In this document: positions 48,001 through 59,319 of the stretch, piece by piece
Layout of the letters: every line of letters begins with the position of its first letter
Numbering within the stretch: position 1 is the first letter of the stretch
Source: Ianthella basta
Lineage: Eukaryota; Porifera; Demospongiae; Verongiida; Ianthellidae
DNA length: 64,000 nt
Assembly (NCBI GenBank): GCA_964019415.1
Contig: OZ025871.1
Coordinates: 4,432,129-4,496,128 of the forward strand
Direction of reading: 5' to 3'
Notes under the pieces: generated by a model
Databases searched by the model: none
What the model was told of the DNA's origin: nothing
What the model saw: the letters and a program-made list of their open reading frames with translations, nothing else
Program-made: the position numbers and the translations under genes

Positions 48001-48665
48001 TAGCCTCGTCCCCAGGCCGTCCACGATAATTAGCGTGGGCGGGAAGGACGGCCTGGTGTACACTGTTGCGATTGCGCAACTTTTTCCCCCAAAAGTGGGG
48101 GAACGGAATCTGACACGCTAGTATATTATCCGTATAACGTTCAAGGGCAGATTCAGTGAAGGCGCATTCATACTCTCCTTTTTGTGTCGGACTGCCTGAC
48201 ATCGCACTGAAACGTGAGCAGCTGGCTGCCGCTCTTCTCTTGTACGAGCGTAAGGACGTTTACTTTTGGCTACCGAGAGACTGTTTGGGATTTCCACTCG
48301 CTACAAGGTGCTGCCTTTTTTCGACATTAAATGTAGTGGTAAGCTGCGAAGTGTAGCTAGTCGGCGGACCTTGCGCAGTGTGTTTGCGATTCTGACGGCA
48401 GACCGTCGTTTTCCTAGAATGACATCAACAGATGCTAACTACAGCTTCCTGGAACATCTCCCTTCGACCCCACTGGGCTGAACAAGGCATTTGGGTGCTT
48501 AGGGGATAACCTCCAACAAGCAACACGTACGAAGTCTCTTGGACGTTTGGCACCGAGATATACAAACGCGCCATCTTACGGAAGCGTGACGTCATCATAA
48601 CAGTGTGAACCAGGCCCTTTTCTTCTTCCCCCACAATTAACGCGAAGGGCCTGGGGACGAGGCTA
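48001..48665. mobile_element. MULE-like TIR element with 9-bp duplication and RecQ-like fragment
   Basis: TIRs TAGCCTCGTCCCCAGGCC and its complement are flanked by a perfect GTTCTTGCT duplication (47992-48000 and 48666-48674). It is absent from the equivalent site in unit 3, so the insertion is younger than the duplication. Inside, the plus strand reads ALKREQLAAALLLYERKDVY, FWLP, then in another frame STRYKVLPFFDIKCSGK. This resembles the motif 0/I start of RecQ-type DEAD helicases (E-Q-x-x-A-x-x-x-L-x-x-x-DV-x-x-x-LPTG-x-GKS...LPF-x-FD), with the Walker A part lost in a frameshift. It is probably a captured host exon. Confidence 0.75.
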
Positions 48666-50755
48666 GTTCTTGCTCTGCCTCTCGTCACTGGCTGGATGGT
48701 GCAGGCTATCTTGTGCTGTTTGACTGGTTCCAATTGGCCAACATTGGTGGTATGGATAGTGCCAACTGCACTTGGGTGACACTGGCTGGAAAGCGTTGAT
48801 GTTGATTGCACTGGCCTAGGCCCTGCCACGCACATTCGTGCATGCACATACGTATACTCACAAGTGTGTGTTCAACAGCAATGTGCAGTAGCTGTGGGTG
48901 GCAAGGGCCTAGCTGAGTATCAAAATGTGACTGTTTGTGCACATGTGGTTTAGCTGGAATGTGAGGAACTCACTACACACAGTGTTACTGCATGACCATA
49001 AACAAACAGTGGAAGTGAGGTGAGCCCCACTGGCCACAGTAAGCAAATAGAATGTGATAATGTGTATGAATGTTGAAGGATTTCAGGTAATCAACACATC
49101 TAGCATGCTTGGAAGATGAAGAAGAATTCATGTCACAATTTGCTTGTTATCTGTGTTGGTGTGTCTGGTATCCCACTCTAACATGTTCAGAAGACATGGC
49201 ACATGAAGGCAATGAAGAAAGCATAACTTGTGCATTGCCAGTTTGCTGGCTTCTGATCAAGTGGATCCATGTGTGCACCTTTTGCTAAACATTCACAGTA
49301 CACATTTGACCACTTGTGCGTAGACTACCTTGCTGTGTTCAGTCCAGCACTCTATTTAGAATGTGAACACCATACTCCACTCAAACCAACACACAGTGGA
49401 CATACTGAAGCCATGTGTGCACTTGTGGCCTACAGACTGATTTACCCATGGTGGCAGCTGGTGTGTAATTATATAATGGGCCTGCACTAATCTTCACAGC
49501 AAGCAATATTTGCAGTGTCTAGTACAACTCTCAAGACTCTCATTTGGAATGTGCTCCCTGGGAACAGCATGGACCTCTACTGCCGGTCATTGCAATTTTA
49601 CCTGCCTTGTTGCAGAAGATGGTTTCTGTTGTGAGTGCACATGCAGTCATTACTTTCTCAGTTCATCGAAAGTTATTAGGAGCAGTATTGTATTGGTCTA
49701 GTGGTAGTACAGTCAAACGTTAGCATAGGCGTTGGAGCACTTTTAAAATGGATGGGTAACATTAAAAGTGCTTCGCTCACTTATACATAGATATCTAGCT
49801 TTATGCGATTACTTAAGTCTGCTACTAAGTTGGGATGATAAAGAACAGTCTCTGTGAGGTGTATAATTAACAGTTGACAAGTTTGTAGTACAGTAGTTCA
49901 AAGTTGGCCAAATACTCTAGAACTGTGCAGGTCTTTAGGCTGTGAGCTGACCTATTCCTCTAAACCTGCTTAGCCTGCTGCTGCATCTCCATTCTGCACT
50001 TAAATCATCCACTAGCACTTGGCTTGTGACGATGTAAGGCTGGAGTATGTGACAGTGGACACAACAGAGATGCAATGCATGGAATGGCTTCCTACTGTCG
50101 CCAGTTTGGTACACCAGCCAAGTTCATCACCATGATCTGGCCTAGGTCTATTGGAATCGAAAGAACAGGAGTAAAAACAGCACTTTGGAAGATCTGTACT
50201 GACTAGGGCTCCCCAGATCAGTGTAGTCCATGGGCACCAGGATTGTGAGGTAAGAAGGTTGAGGGGGCCTGTCACTTCTAAGAAAACTGGAGGAGGCACT
50301 GACTTGGACACTTGGACTTGGACACTAACACTGCTACTCTACACTTCACTGAGTAAGGGTCTATTAAAATGCGTTGGTTGAAAGTAATTATGCAATTCTG
50401 TTATGTCCTTTCTCTCCACCTTCTAATGAGTGCATTGTTGTACGTAAGATTATCTGTAGTTGTCTCCTCTATGTATAGTGCTGCTGAAGGTAAAAGCTAA
50501 TTTTTCTGCATTTGGAAGTTGTTGTTGAAGTTGATACTTCAGCATACGTAGTGCCTCTAAAATCAGAGGTACCGGGACATGATAGCTCCAGAGGTTATCA
50601 CTCAGTCACCTTGTCCACATCCTCTAATCTAGTCATGTTTGGCAAATGCATCTTGTAACTTTCCCTTCGATGTGTGCAGCATGCTATGGTCTTTTGTGTC
50701 TGCTTAATAAGTGAGTGTAGTGTGTTTTTGACATGCCATCTTATTGCCCTGTGTG

Positions 50756-51830
50756 GCGCTGTATGTTGTGACGTCATTAAAATGGCTAGAGGTCACACGG
50801 GCGGTCGCAAGGGACAAGAGAAGTCGAACTTCACACAGAGCTCGCACGTTGTCTGTGATTGAAACTTACAAGAAGCCACCTGGTGTAGAGGTATCGACAG
50901 CGTTTCGGTTTCTTACCCGTCAGCACTGCTTCTCACGGTGACTTATGGAAATTCGCAGCGAAAAAAGTTGGATCGCCCCCCTTTGTTGGACTGCGTCGCA
51001 CTGGCACCTTTCAATAGTGCCCTACGCCCTATAATTGTGCAAGGACTACCGAAGAAGAACACAACAGCTAACCTCACTGCCTACATTATCAGCATTTGTA
51101 GAGCCAGAGAACCAAAGATAGAGGGCATTAGAGGCAGTGTGTGGTAAGTTTAATTCCCACTCCATTGCTACGTATCTTGTCCACCCTTCAGACCTCCTTC
51201 CTTCCATTTACACTCTCAACACTCCATGGCATTTCTCATACACCTCACAATTGTTCTTTCTCTCAAGCCTCTTCCTCATCACTCCTACTGCCAGTGCCTA
51301 CTTCCATCTCTTGCCTGTTTTCATTCCTCACACGGTCCAAGCTAGTCACTTACAAGCACTAACAGCTTTCAACTCTGTAGGCCTTCAATAATGAGTAAGT
51401 GCTTTCTAGTGTTGAAATGATTCCTCACCACACCCACTGCTGTCAGTGCCTGGTTGATTCCCATCTCAGTATGGCCCAACTACTCTACCCATTCCAATTG
51501 GGATTCTGGCCCCACCACTCCACTGACATTTCACTGCTTCACAATGACTACAACTGGTACCTAACCTTTGACTGAGGTTTACTTGTTGGTGTACTATATT
51601 ATTTAGATGTGGCTAACACTTCTGACACTGCTGACCACTGTCTAATCATTAAAGGGCTAAGCACCATGCATGTCAATCTACAAGCTGTGAATTGGATCCA
51701 ATCTTGCGTTCCTGCACCAAAGCTGTCTCTGTGGGTGATACTGTATCTGCCCATTAGAATTGTATTGTGGTGTGTTCTGCAGGGATCTCCATCTATCATG
51801 TCAGTAATGTGTTAACAGTAAGTGTTCTTT
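50756..51830 (+). pseudogene. Decayed LINE in LRR unit 2
   Basis: Same element and insertion position as in unit 1, with the CRE/YY1-like start (TGACGTCATTAAAATGGC at about 50769) and the same RT traces near 51500-51790. It lacks part of the 5' segment kept in unit 1. Confidence 0.65.
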
Positions 51831-52790
51831 GGGACACTAGCTGGGGCACTCCAACCAACCTTGGCAGCTGATGACTGTTGACTTGATGCAATGCTAATAG
51901 TGTCAATATTTCACTGTGTACAGTTGTGGTGTATGCTATGGTCATCTTGAGTCATGCCTTGCCTTCAGGTACATAGACTGGTTTTGAATGTACAATACCA
52001 GAAATCATTCTTCCCTGTCATTGTTTAAATGTAGTTTGATGTTTCTGCTAAAGTTCTTGTTCACATTTGCTATCACTGATTTGGTTGAAACTGCATCTTA
52101 AGTTCCTTCAATTGACTAATTCTCAAATGGCTTGACCTCCAATTGATCTCCAAATAAGGAGAGATGTGTGTGTGTGTGTGTGTGCATGTCCAGATCACAA
52201 ATCCAGATCACAAAAGCGTAGATGGGGATGCGGCCCAGAACAGATACTCTGATGTCGTCACTCAAGGCCAAACCCCACCTCGCTCATCTCATGGGTCTTG
52301 CAAGCCCATACATGAGTACCCCTACGGCACCGAGGGGGTCATGCGACTGGGGTGATACATAAGGCTGTCTCGGTTGTGTGTACGCCTTTTGGTGTAACTA
52401 GCACAAGCTGAGAGAGGGCACAGCATTAGGTCTTCTGATGTACTCATGTTCTGTGCAGAACTGTCCATATTTTCCTCCTTGTGTGACCACTGGTGTGTTG
52501 CTCAAGCTACACCTTCCAGACTTGTACTGTTCTAATTGCATCTGCACACCCTGCTACCTACACTCAGTCTACATACTTCTCCTTCTGATACACCATTTGT
52601 ACCCCTAACTCAAGTCTTCACCAGTCCACATCCCTGCAATGGGTGACCTATTAGCATAGCTGCTTAGCCTTCACTCCTTCCTCTGTCTCATTGTAAGCCA
52701 TCCCTCCTTTCACCACCTCCTGCTCTCACAGACTACATATTCTAGATAATTCATATGCTCATGTGTACTTCACCTCCTTGCTCACTGCAG

Positions 52791-53001
52791 AGCCTGAGCC
52801 GTGATCTTCTGGACAAGATGGCTACATCACTAGCTCAGAACAAGACAATGACAAAGCTGGAATTGCAGAGTTATGACGTATCATCTAATGAAAATGTCAA
52901 GCTATTCACCCACCACCTCCTGTTGGGCCTCAGCAACAACACTACATTGACAGATTTGTCACTGCGTCTACCACCACAGTGCTGGGACTGGCCTTGTGAT
53001 G
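52791..53001 (+). CDS. NLR exon 8: LRR exon B2
   Basis: 211 bases, same borders and phases as B1. Differences concentrate after the first strand (LELQSYDVSSNENVK) and near the end (SLRLPPQCWDWPCD); the framework is nearly identical. Confidence 0.9.
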
Positions 53002-53525
53002 GTGAGTTGAATGACAGTGTTTGATGTGTCACACTGACCTTGTAAGCTGTGAACATTGTCTGTAAACTGTAATGTGTACAGCTTGTCATACATTGCCTTT
53101 AGTGGTCCAGGCTCTCTGCAACTAATGCTGGTAACCATTGCCATGCAATGCTGGTATTGATGTTATTCTCCTTACAGCCTGCACTGTGTGCTACCTGGGT
53201 CCTAGTGTTTCATATTGTTGTAGCTTTCTAGTTGTTAGTGACAGCTTGATATTGTCCACTTGTGGTTTGATGTACTAATCACTCACACACCTGTCATTTC
53301 ACTAGGATACTTACATACATGGAATTAATGCAAGTAGAGATTCACTCACTTGTTGTTGATGTAATAGTAATGGTAGTAGGTAATTGTACTTGACTGCCAA
53401 CCATGGCACAACCCATGCAGTTCTAACTCTGTTGTGGAAGGCTTAATTGTCAATGGGTGTGTAAACCTTATAATGGACCACACTCACACTTGTAGCAGCT
53501 CATTCACAAACCTTTCTCTCTACAG

Positions 53526-53656
53526 GCAATGTGGTGCAGAGGAGTGTGGAAAGGGTCACCTTATCATGTGTCCCACTTGATGTGGTGATTAGCGTTATGG
53601 ATTCCTTTGAACATGTGGAAGAACTAAAGTGTGAGGACATCCAGGACCCACGACAG
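53526..53656 (+). CDS. NLR exon 9: LRR exon A3
   Basis: 131 bases. Encodes VPLDVVISVMDSFEHVEELK and ends DIQDPRQ. Reading through the donor adds about 20 hydrophobic residues before a stop. Confidence 0.88.
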
Positions 53657-55004
53657 GTATGTATGTACATATTTTTCATCCCTGTGGGTGTTGTGCATTA
53701 TGTATGCAGAGTCTGCTAACTCATAAGAGGAATACAGATAACAAACACCTGCTGCCTTTGATTAGCAAATATTAATGTAATATAAGCCAGCATGGCCTTT
53801 GGCTGTGCTCGCTCTATCTCGTGCTACCGGCTGGACAGTGCAGGCTATCTTGTGCCGTTTGACTGGTTCCAATTGGCCGACATTGGTGGTATGGATAGTG
53901 ACAACTGCACTGGCTGGACAGTGTTGTTTGCACTGGCCTAGGCCCAGGCATGCACATACGTATGCTCACAGGTGTGTGTGTGCAACAGCAATGTGCAGTA
54001 GCTGTAGGTGGCAAGGGCCCTGAGTATCAAAATGTGACTGTCTGATACATTTAGCTGGGACGCAAGGAACTCACTATACACAATGTTAGTGCACGACCAT
54101 AAACAAACAGTGGAAGTGAGGTGAGCCCCACTGGCCGCAGTAAGCAAACAGAATATGATAATGTGTATGAATGTGGAAGGATTTCAGGTAGCCAACACAT
54201 CTAGCATGCTTGGAAGATCGAAGAAAAATTAATGTCACAATTTGCTTGTTTTCTGTGTATTTGGTATGTCTGGTATCCCACTCTGACATGTTCAGAAGAC
54301 ATGGCACATGGAGGTAACGAAGAAGTATAACTTATGCATGGCCACTTTGCTGGTTTCTGATTGAGTGGATCCATGTGTGCACTTTTTGCTAAACTTTCAC
54401 AGAACACATTTGACCACTTGTGCGCACAGACTACCTTGCTGTGTTCAGTCCAGCACTCTACTTTTAGAATGTTAACAGCATACTTCACTCAAACCAACAC
54501 ACAGTAAACATACTGAAGCCATATGTGCACTTGTGGCCTACAGACTGGTTTACCCATGGTGTCAGCTGGTGTGTAATTATATAATGGGCCTGCACTAATC
54601 TTCACACCAATCAATATTTGCAGTGTCTAGTACAACTCTCAAAACTCTCATTTCGAATGTGCTCCCTGGGAACAGCATGGACCTCTACTGCCAGTCAGTG
54701 CAATTTTGCCTGCCTTGTTGCAGAAGATGGCTTCTATTTTGAGTGTACGGTCATTACTTTCTAGGTTCATCGAAAGTTAGGAGCAGCAATGTGTTGGTCT
54801 AGTGGTAGTACACTTTTAGCGTAGTTGTTGGAGCACTTTTAAAATGGTTGAGTAACATTAAAAGTGCTTAGCTCGCTTATACATAGATATGTAGCTTTAT
54901 GGGATTACTTAAGTCTGCTGCTAATCGGAATGGTAAAGAACAGTATCTGTGAGGTGTATAATTAACAGTTGAAAAGTTTGTAATATAGTAGTTCAAAGGT
55001 GGCC

Positions 55005-56080
55005 AGAAGTCGAACTTCACACAGAGCTCGCACGTTGTCTGTGATTGAAACTTACAAGAAGCCACCTGGTGTAGAGGTATCGACAGCGCTTCGGTTTCTT
55101 ATCTGTCAGCACTGCTTCTCACGGTGACTTATGGAAATTCGCAGCGAAAAAAGTTGGATCGCCCTCTGTTGCAGCGTGTCATTTCCTCCTGCTGCCAGCA
55201 ACCATCCTACACCATATGTCTGTGAAGATTGTGAACAGGACTTGCCACACCTCTGGCCCAGGGAAGGCCTGCTTGAGGCTAACCACTTCAATCTTTTGTT
55301 GGACTGCGTTGCACTGGCACCTTTCAATAGTGCCCTACGCCCTATAATTGTGCAAGGACTACCGAAGAAGAACACAACTGCTAACCTCACTGCCTGCATT
55401 ATCAGCATTTGTAGAGCCAGAGAACCAAAGATAGAGGGCATTAGAGGCAGTGTGTGGTAAGTTTAATTCCCACTCCATTGCTACGTATCTTCTCATACAC
55501 CTCACAATTGTTCTTTCTCTCAAGCCTCTTCCTCATCACTCCTACTGCCAGTGCCTACTTCCATCTCTTGCTTGTTTTCATTACTCACACAGTCCAAGCT
55601 AGTCACTTTCAAGCACTAACAGCTTTCAACTCTGTAGGCCTTCAATAATGAATAAGTGCTTTCTAGTTTTGAAATGATTCCTCACCACACCCACTGCTGT
55701 CAGTGCCTGGTTGATTCCCATCTCAGTATGGCCCAACTACTCTAACCATTCCAATCGGGATTCTGGCTCCACCACTCCACTGACATTTCACTGCTTCACA
55801 ATGTCGACAACTGGTACCTAACCTTTGACTGAGGTTTACTTGTTGGTGTACTATATTATTTAGATGTGGCTAACACTTCTGACACTGCTGACCACTGTCT
55901 AATCATTAAAGGGCTAAGCACCATGCATGTCAATCCACAAGCTGTGAATTGGATCCAATCTTGCGTTCCTGCACCAAAGCTGTCTCTGTGGGTGATACTG
56001 TATCTGCCCATTAGAATTGTATTGTGGTGTGTTCTGCAGGGATCTCCATCTATCATGTCAGTAATGTGTTAACAGTAAGT
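55005..56080 (+). pseudogene. Decayed LINE in LRR unit 3
   Basis: Same element as in units 1 and 2, but the CRE/YY1-like start is gone and an internal stretch (the STLQTSFLPF region) is deleted. RT traces lie at about 55750-56050. Confidence 0.65.
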
Positions 56081-56562
56081 GTTCTTTGGGACACTAGCTG
56101 GGGCACTCCTACCAACCTTGGCAGCTGATGACTGTTGACTTGATGCAATGCTAATAGTGTCAATATTTCACTGTATACAGTTGTGGTGTATGCAATGCTC
56201 ATCTTGAGTCATGCCTTGCCTTCAGGTACATAGACTGGTTTTGAATGTACAATACCAGAAATCATTCTTCCCTGTCATTGTTGAAATGTATATAGTTTGA
56301 TATTTCTGCCAAAGTTCTTGTTCACATTTGCTATCACTGATTTGGTTGAAACTGCATCTTAAGTTCCTTCAATTGACCAGTTCTCAAAATCTTAATCTCC
56401 AAATAAGGAGATGTACTAGTAATAGTTACTAAGTCACATGACATAATATTTGAGGTAATGTATTGGAATAACAGTACTGTAATTTAGCCATTGCAGCTAC
56501 ATACAATTTACTGCTAAGTGGCATTGCACCACCATCTCTCTGTCATATTCTTCTGTCAGTTA

Positions 56563-56653
<91 letters not shown>

Positions 56654-56664
56654 TGTGTGTGTGT

Positions 56665-56704
<40 letters not shown>
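56563..56704. repeat. (TG)n microsatellite
   Basis: About 140 bp of TG with two TCTG interruptions, in the intron of unit 3. Confidence 0.97.
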
Positions 56705-56705
<1 letters not shown>

Positions 56706-57539
56706 CGTGTCCAGATCTCAAAAGGGTAGGTGGGGACGGCCAGGAGCCTAGAACAGATACTCTGATGTTGTCACTCAAGGCCGTACCCCACCTCCCTCAT
56801 CTCATGGGTCTTGCAAGCCCATAGATGAGTACCTCTACTGCATCGAGGAAGCCATGTGACTGAGATGATAAGGCTAGTGTCTCTGCAGCCAATGGTGCCA
56901 CTGGTCTTGTTGCCACCTGCTGGCTTACCATGGGGTTCACGTAGTCACGTCACGGGGTCTAAGTAGCTACATCTTGGCTGTGGTATTACAAGAACACAAG
57001 TCTTCTACCTGCTACTGTTAAACTATTGTGCAACTGATGTGCATTGTCCATTGTTTGACTCTTCTTTGCTGACCCTGAGCCTTAGCCTTTTAATGTGTTG
57101 CTCATTGTATCAGATAGCTGTCTGTGGTTGTGTGTGTGCCTTTTAACTAGAACAAGCTGAGAGAGGACACAGCTTTAGGTCTTCTGATGTACTCATGTTC
57201 TGTGCAGAACTGTCCATATTTTCCTCTTTGTGTGACAGCTGGTGTGTTGCTCAAGCTGTACCTTCCAGACTTGTACTGTTCTAATTGCATTTGCACACCC
57301 TGCTACCTACACTCAGTCTACGTATTTCTTCTGCTTATACCCTGTTTGTTCTCCAATCTCAAGTCTTCACCAGTCCACTTCACTGCAATGGGGTGACCTA
57401 TTAGCATAGCTGCTTAGCCTTCACTCCTTCTCTGTCTCATTGTAAACCATCCCTCCTTTCACCGCCTCCTGCTCTCACAGACTACATATTCTAGATAATT
57501 CATATGCTCATGTGTACTTCACCTCCTTGCTCACTGCAG

Positions 57540-57771
57540 AGCCTGAGCCGTGACCTTTTGGACAAGATGGCTATATCACTAGCTCAGAACAAGACGATGA
57601 CAAAGCTGGAATTGAGTAGTTTTAACTTCTTCCAGCAGTCGTTCACCCTAACACCTAATAAAGATGTCAAGCTATTCACCCACCACCTCCTGTTGGGCCT
57701 CAGCAACAACACTACATTGACAGATTTGTCACTGAGTCTACCACAACAGTGCTGGAACTGGCCTTGTGATG
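57540..57771 (+). CDS. NLR exon 10: LRR exon B3, with seven extra codons
   Basis: 232 bases, seven codons longer than B1 and B2 but in the same phases. The extra residues sit after the first LRR strand (LELSSFNFFQQSFTLTPNKD), the same place where B1 and B2 differ, so this loop is the variable site of the unit. The rest (LLLGLSNNTTLTDLSLSLP) is conserved. Confidence 0.9.
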
Positions 57772-58314
57772 GTGAGTTGAATGACAGTGTTTGATGTGTC
57801 ACACTGACCTTGTAAGCTGTGATCATTGTCTGTAAACTGTAATGTGTACAGCTTGTCATACATTGCCTTTAGTGGTCCAGGCTGTCTGCAACTAGTGCTG
57901 GTAATGATAATGATCAGTGCAGATACTGACTTGAAGGGTCTCACAGCTGTTCTCCTTACAACCTGCACTGTGTGCTACCTGGGTCCTAGTGTTTTAAATT
58001 GTTGTAGCTTTCTAGTTGTTAGTGACAACTTGATATTGCCCACTTGTGGTTTGATGTAGTAATCACTCACACACCTGTCATGTCACTAGGATACTTACGT
58101 ACATGGGATTAATGCAAGTACAGATTCACTCACTTGTTGTTGATGTAATAGTAATGGTAGTAGGTAATTGTACTTGACTGCCAACCATGGCACAACCCAT
58201 GCAGTTCTAACTGTGTTGTGGAATTAAGGCTTAATTGTCAATTGTGTGTAAACAGCTTATAATGGACCACACTCAAACTTGTAGCAGCTCATTTACAAAC
58301 CTTTCTCTCTACAG

Positions 58315-58499
58315 GCAATGTGGTGCAGAAGAGTGTGAAAAGGGTCACCTTACCAGGTGTCCCACTTGATGTGGTGTGTGGTGTTGTGGATTACTTTGAA
58401 CATGCGGAAGACCTCAGATTTGAGTATATCATGGCCCCACAGCAGGTACATCTATTAGTTGTTTTACAACGTTGTGTGTACAGTGCATTTGCAGAATAA
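58315..58499 (+). CDS. NLR exon 11: LRR exon A4, possible terminal exon
   Basis: The A-type part is 58315-58445 (VPLDVVCGVVDYFEHAEDLR...). A GTACAT donor follows, but no B-type exon is found to the right. Reading through the donor gives 17 more codons and a TAA at 58497-58499 that overlaps AATAAA (58495-58500). So this may be the last exon, making a protein of about 1229 residues before any skipping. The alternative is that the donor is used and the next exon lies outside the window. Confidence 0.7.
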
Positions 58500-58601
58500 A
58501 TAGCTTACAGTAGCTACTGATACAGGTAACAAACAACTGCTGCTGTGGATCATTCAGCTGAGCTGCAATGGCTCATACATTGTTCGGCATTACTAAAACG
58601 C

Positions 58602-58678
58602 GGAATAACGGAATAGCGGAAAAACAGAATAGCGGAATAACGGAATAGCGGAATAACGGAATAACGGAATAGCGGAAT
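58602..58678. repeat. Short minisatellite
   Basis: Repeats of CGGAATA(A/G) in 8- and 16-bp steps, about nine copies, just beyond the edge of the LRR array. Confidence 0.85.
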
Positions 58679-58689
58679 TAGATATATTA

Positions 58690-59110
58690 AAATGGCGGAC
58701 GAGCCGTACGCAAACAAGTCTCTCTGGCGTGTGATTCTGCCCAGAAAGGTTCGAATTTCGAACGAAAGGAAGGGAAATGTGTCTATTGATAACTTCTAGG
58801 AAGTGGTTTGCCCAGAAATGCTTCTTCGAATTAAAACAGCAGCTAATCGCAGTTTCCTCGCACAAAAGGCTCGAGAAAGGCACCGTACAACCCACTATCC
58901 ACTCGACGGCAGAGCCTCCGTCGCTCGCCGAAGTAGAGTTTTATCCTATCTTGCTGCGTGTATACCACATATCTTGTCCCCACACCCAGCACCAGGCAGG
59001 CTTTTGGTGGGGGTGAGTGGTGGGAGGGGGGGGGGGATGAATTGCCCTCCCACCTTGAAGAGTGTGTGGCTCTATTCTGCCCCCTCCCCCCTCACACACA
59101 CAAGTACACT
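58690..59110 (+). other. GC-richer stretch with a small open frame
   Basis: AAAATGGCGGACGAG opens a 36-codon frame (MADEPYANKSLWRVILPRKV...) ending TAG near 58798. A further open frame (PEMLLRIKTAANRSFLAQKA) follows in another frame. It could be a first exon of an unknown gene or an element 5' end with a YY1-like site. No domain is recognised. A G-run lies at about 59025-59035. Confidence 0.25.
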
Positions 59111-59319
59111 TTAGCATTTCACAGAGCCATTCTATGCATGTAGCTATTGGTACACTAATGCAGTGCATGTCACTGTGCTTGTGTGTGAGCATGTGTACAT
59201 GCACGTATGTATGGTGTGTGCATGTGTGTGTGTGTGTGAGTGGCGGTGTAGTGTGTGCATGTATGTCACTGTTTGTGCCACTGTGTGTGTGTAAGTCAAA
59301 TCAATGCTCAAGGATGTTA

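Larger units (their letters stand above)
41623..58545 (+). repeat. Tandem array of LRR exon units
   Basis: Exon starts A1-A4 (41623, 47719, 53526, 58315) and B1-B3 (46973, 52791, 57540) alternate. A-to-A distances are 6096, 5807 and 4789 bp. Intron sequence, including a dead LINE at the same relative place, is shared between units 1-3, so the unit was copied as a block. Homology after A4 stops near 58545, marking the array edge. Confidence 0.88.

Noticed and set aside
58750-58772. GGTTCGAATTTCG as a tRNA B box
   Set aside because: No matching A box or cloverleaf could be drawn around it.
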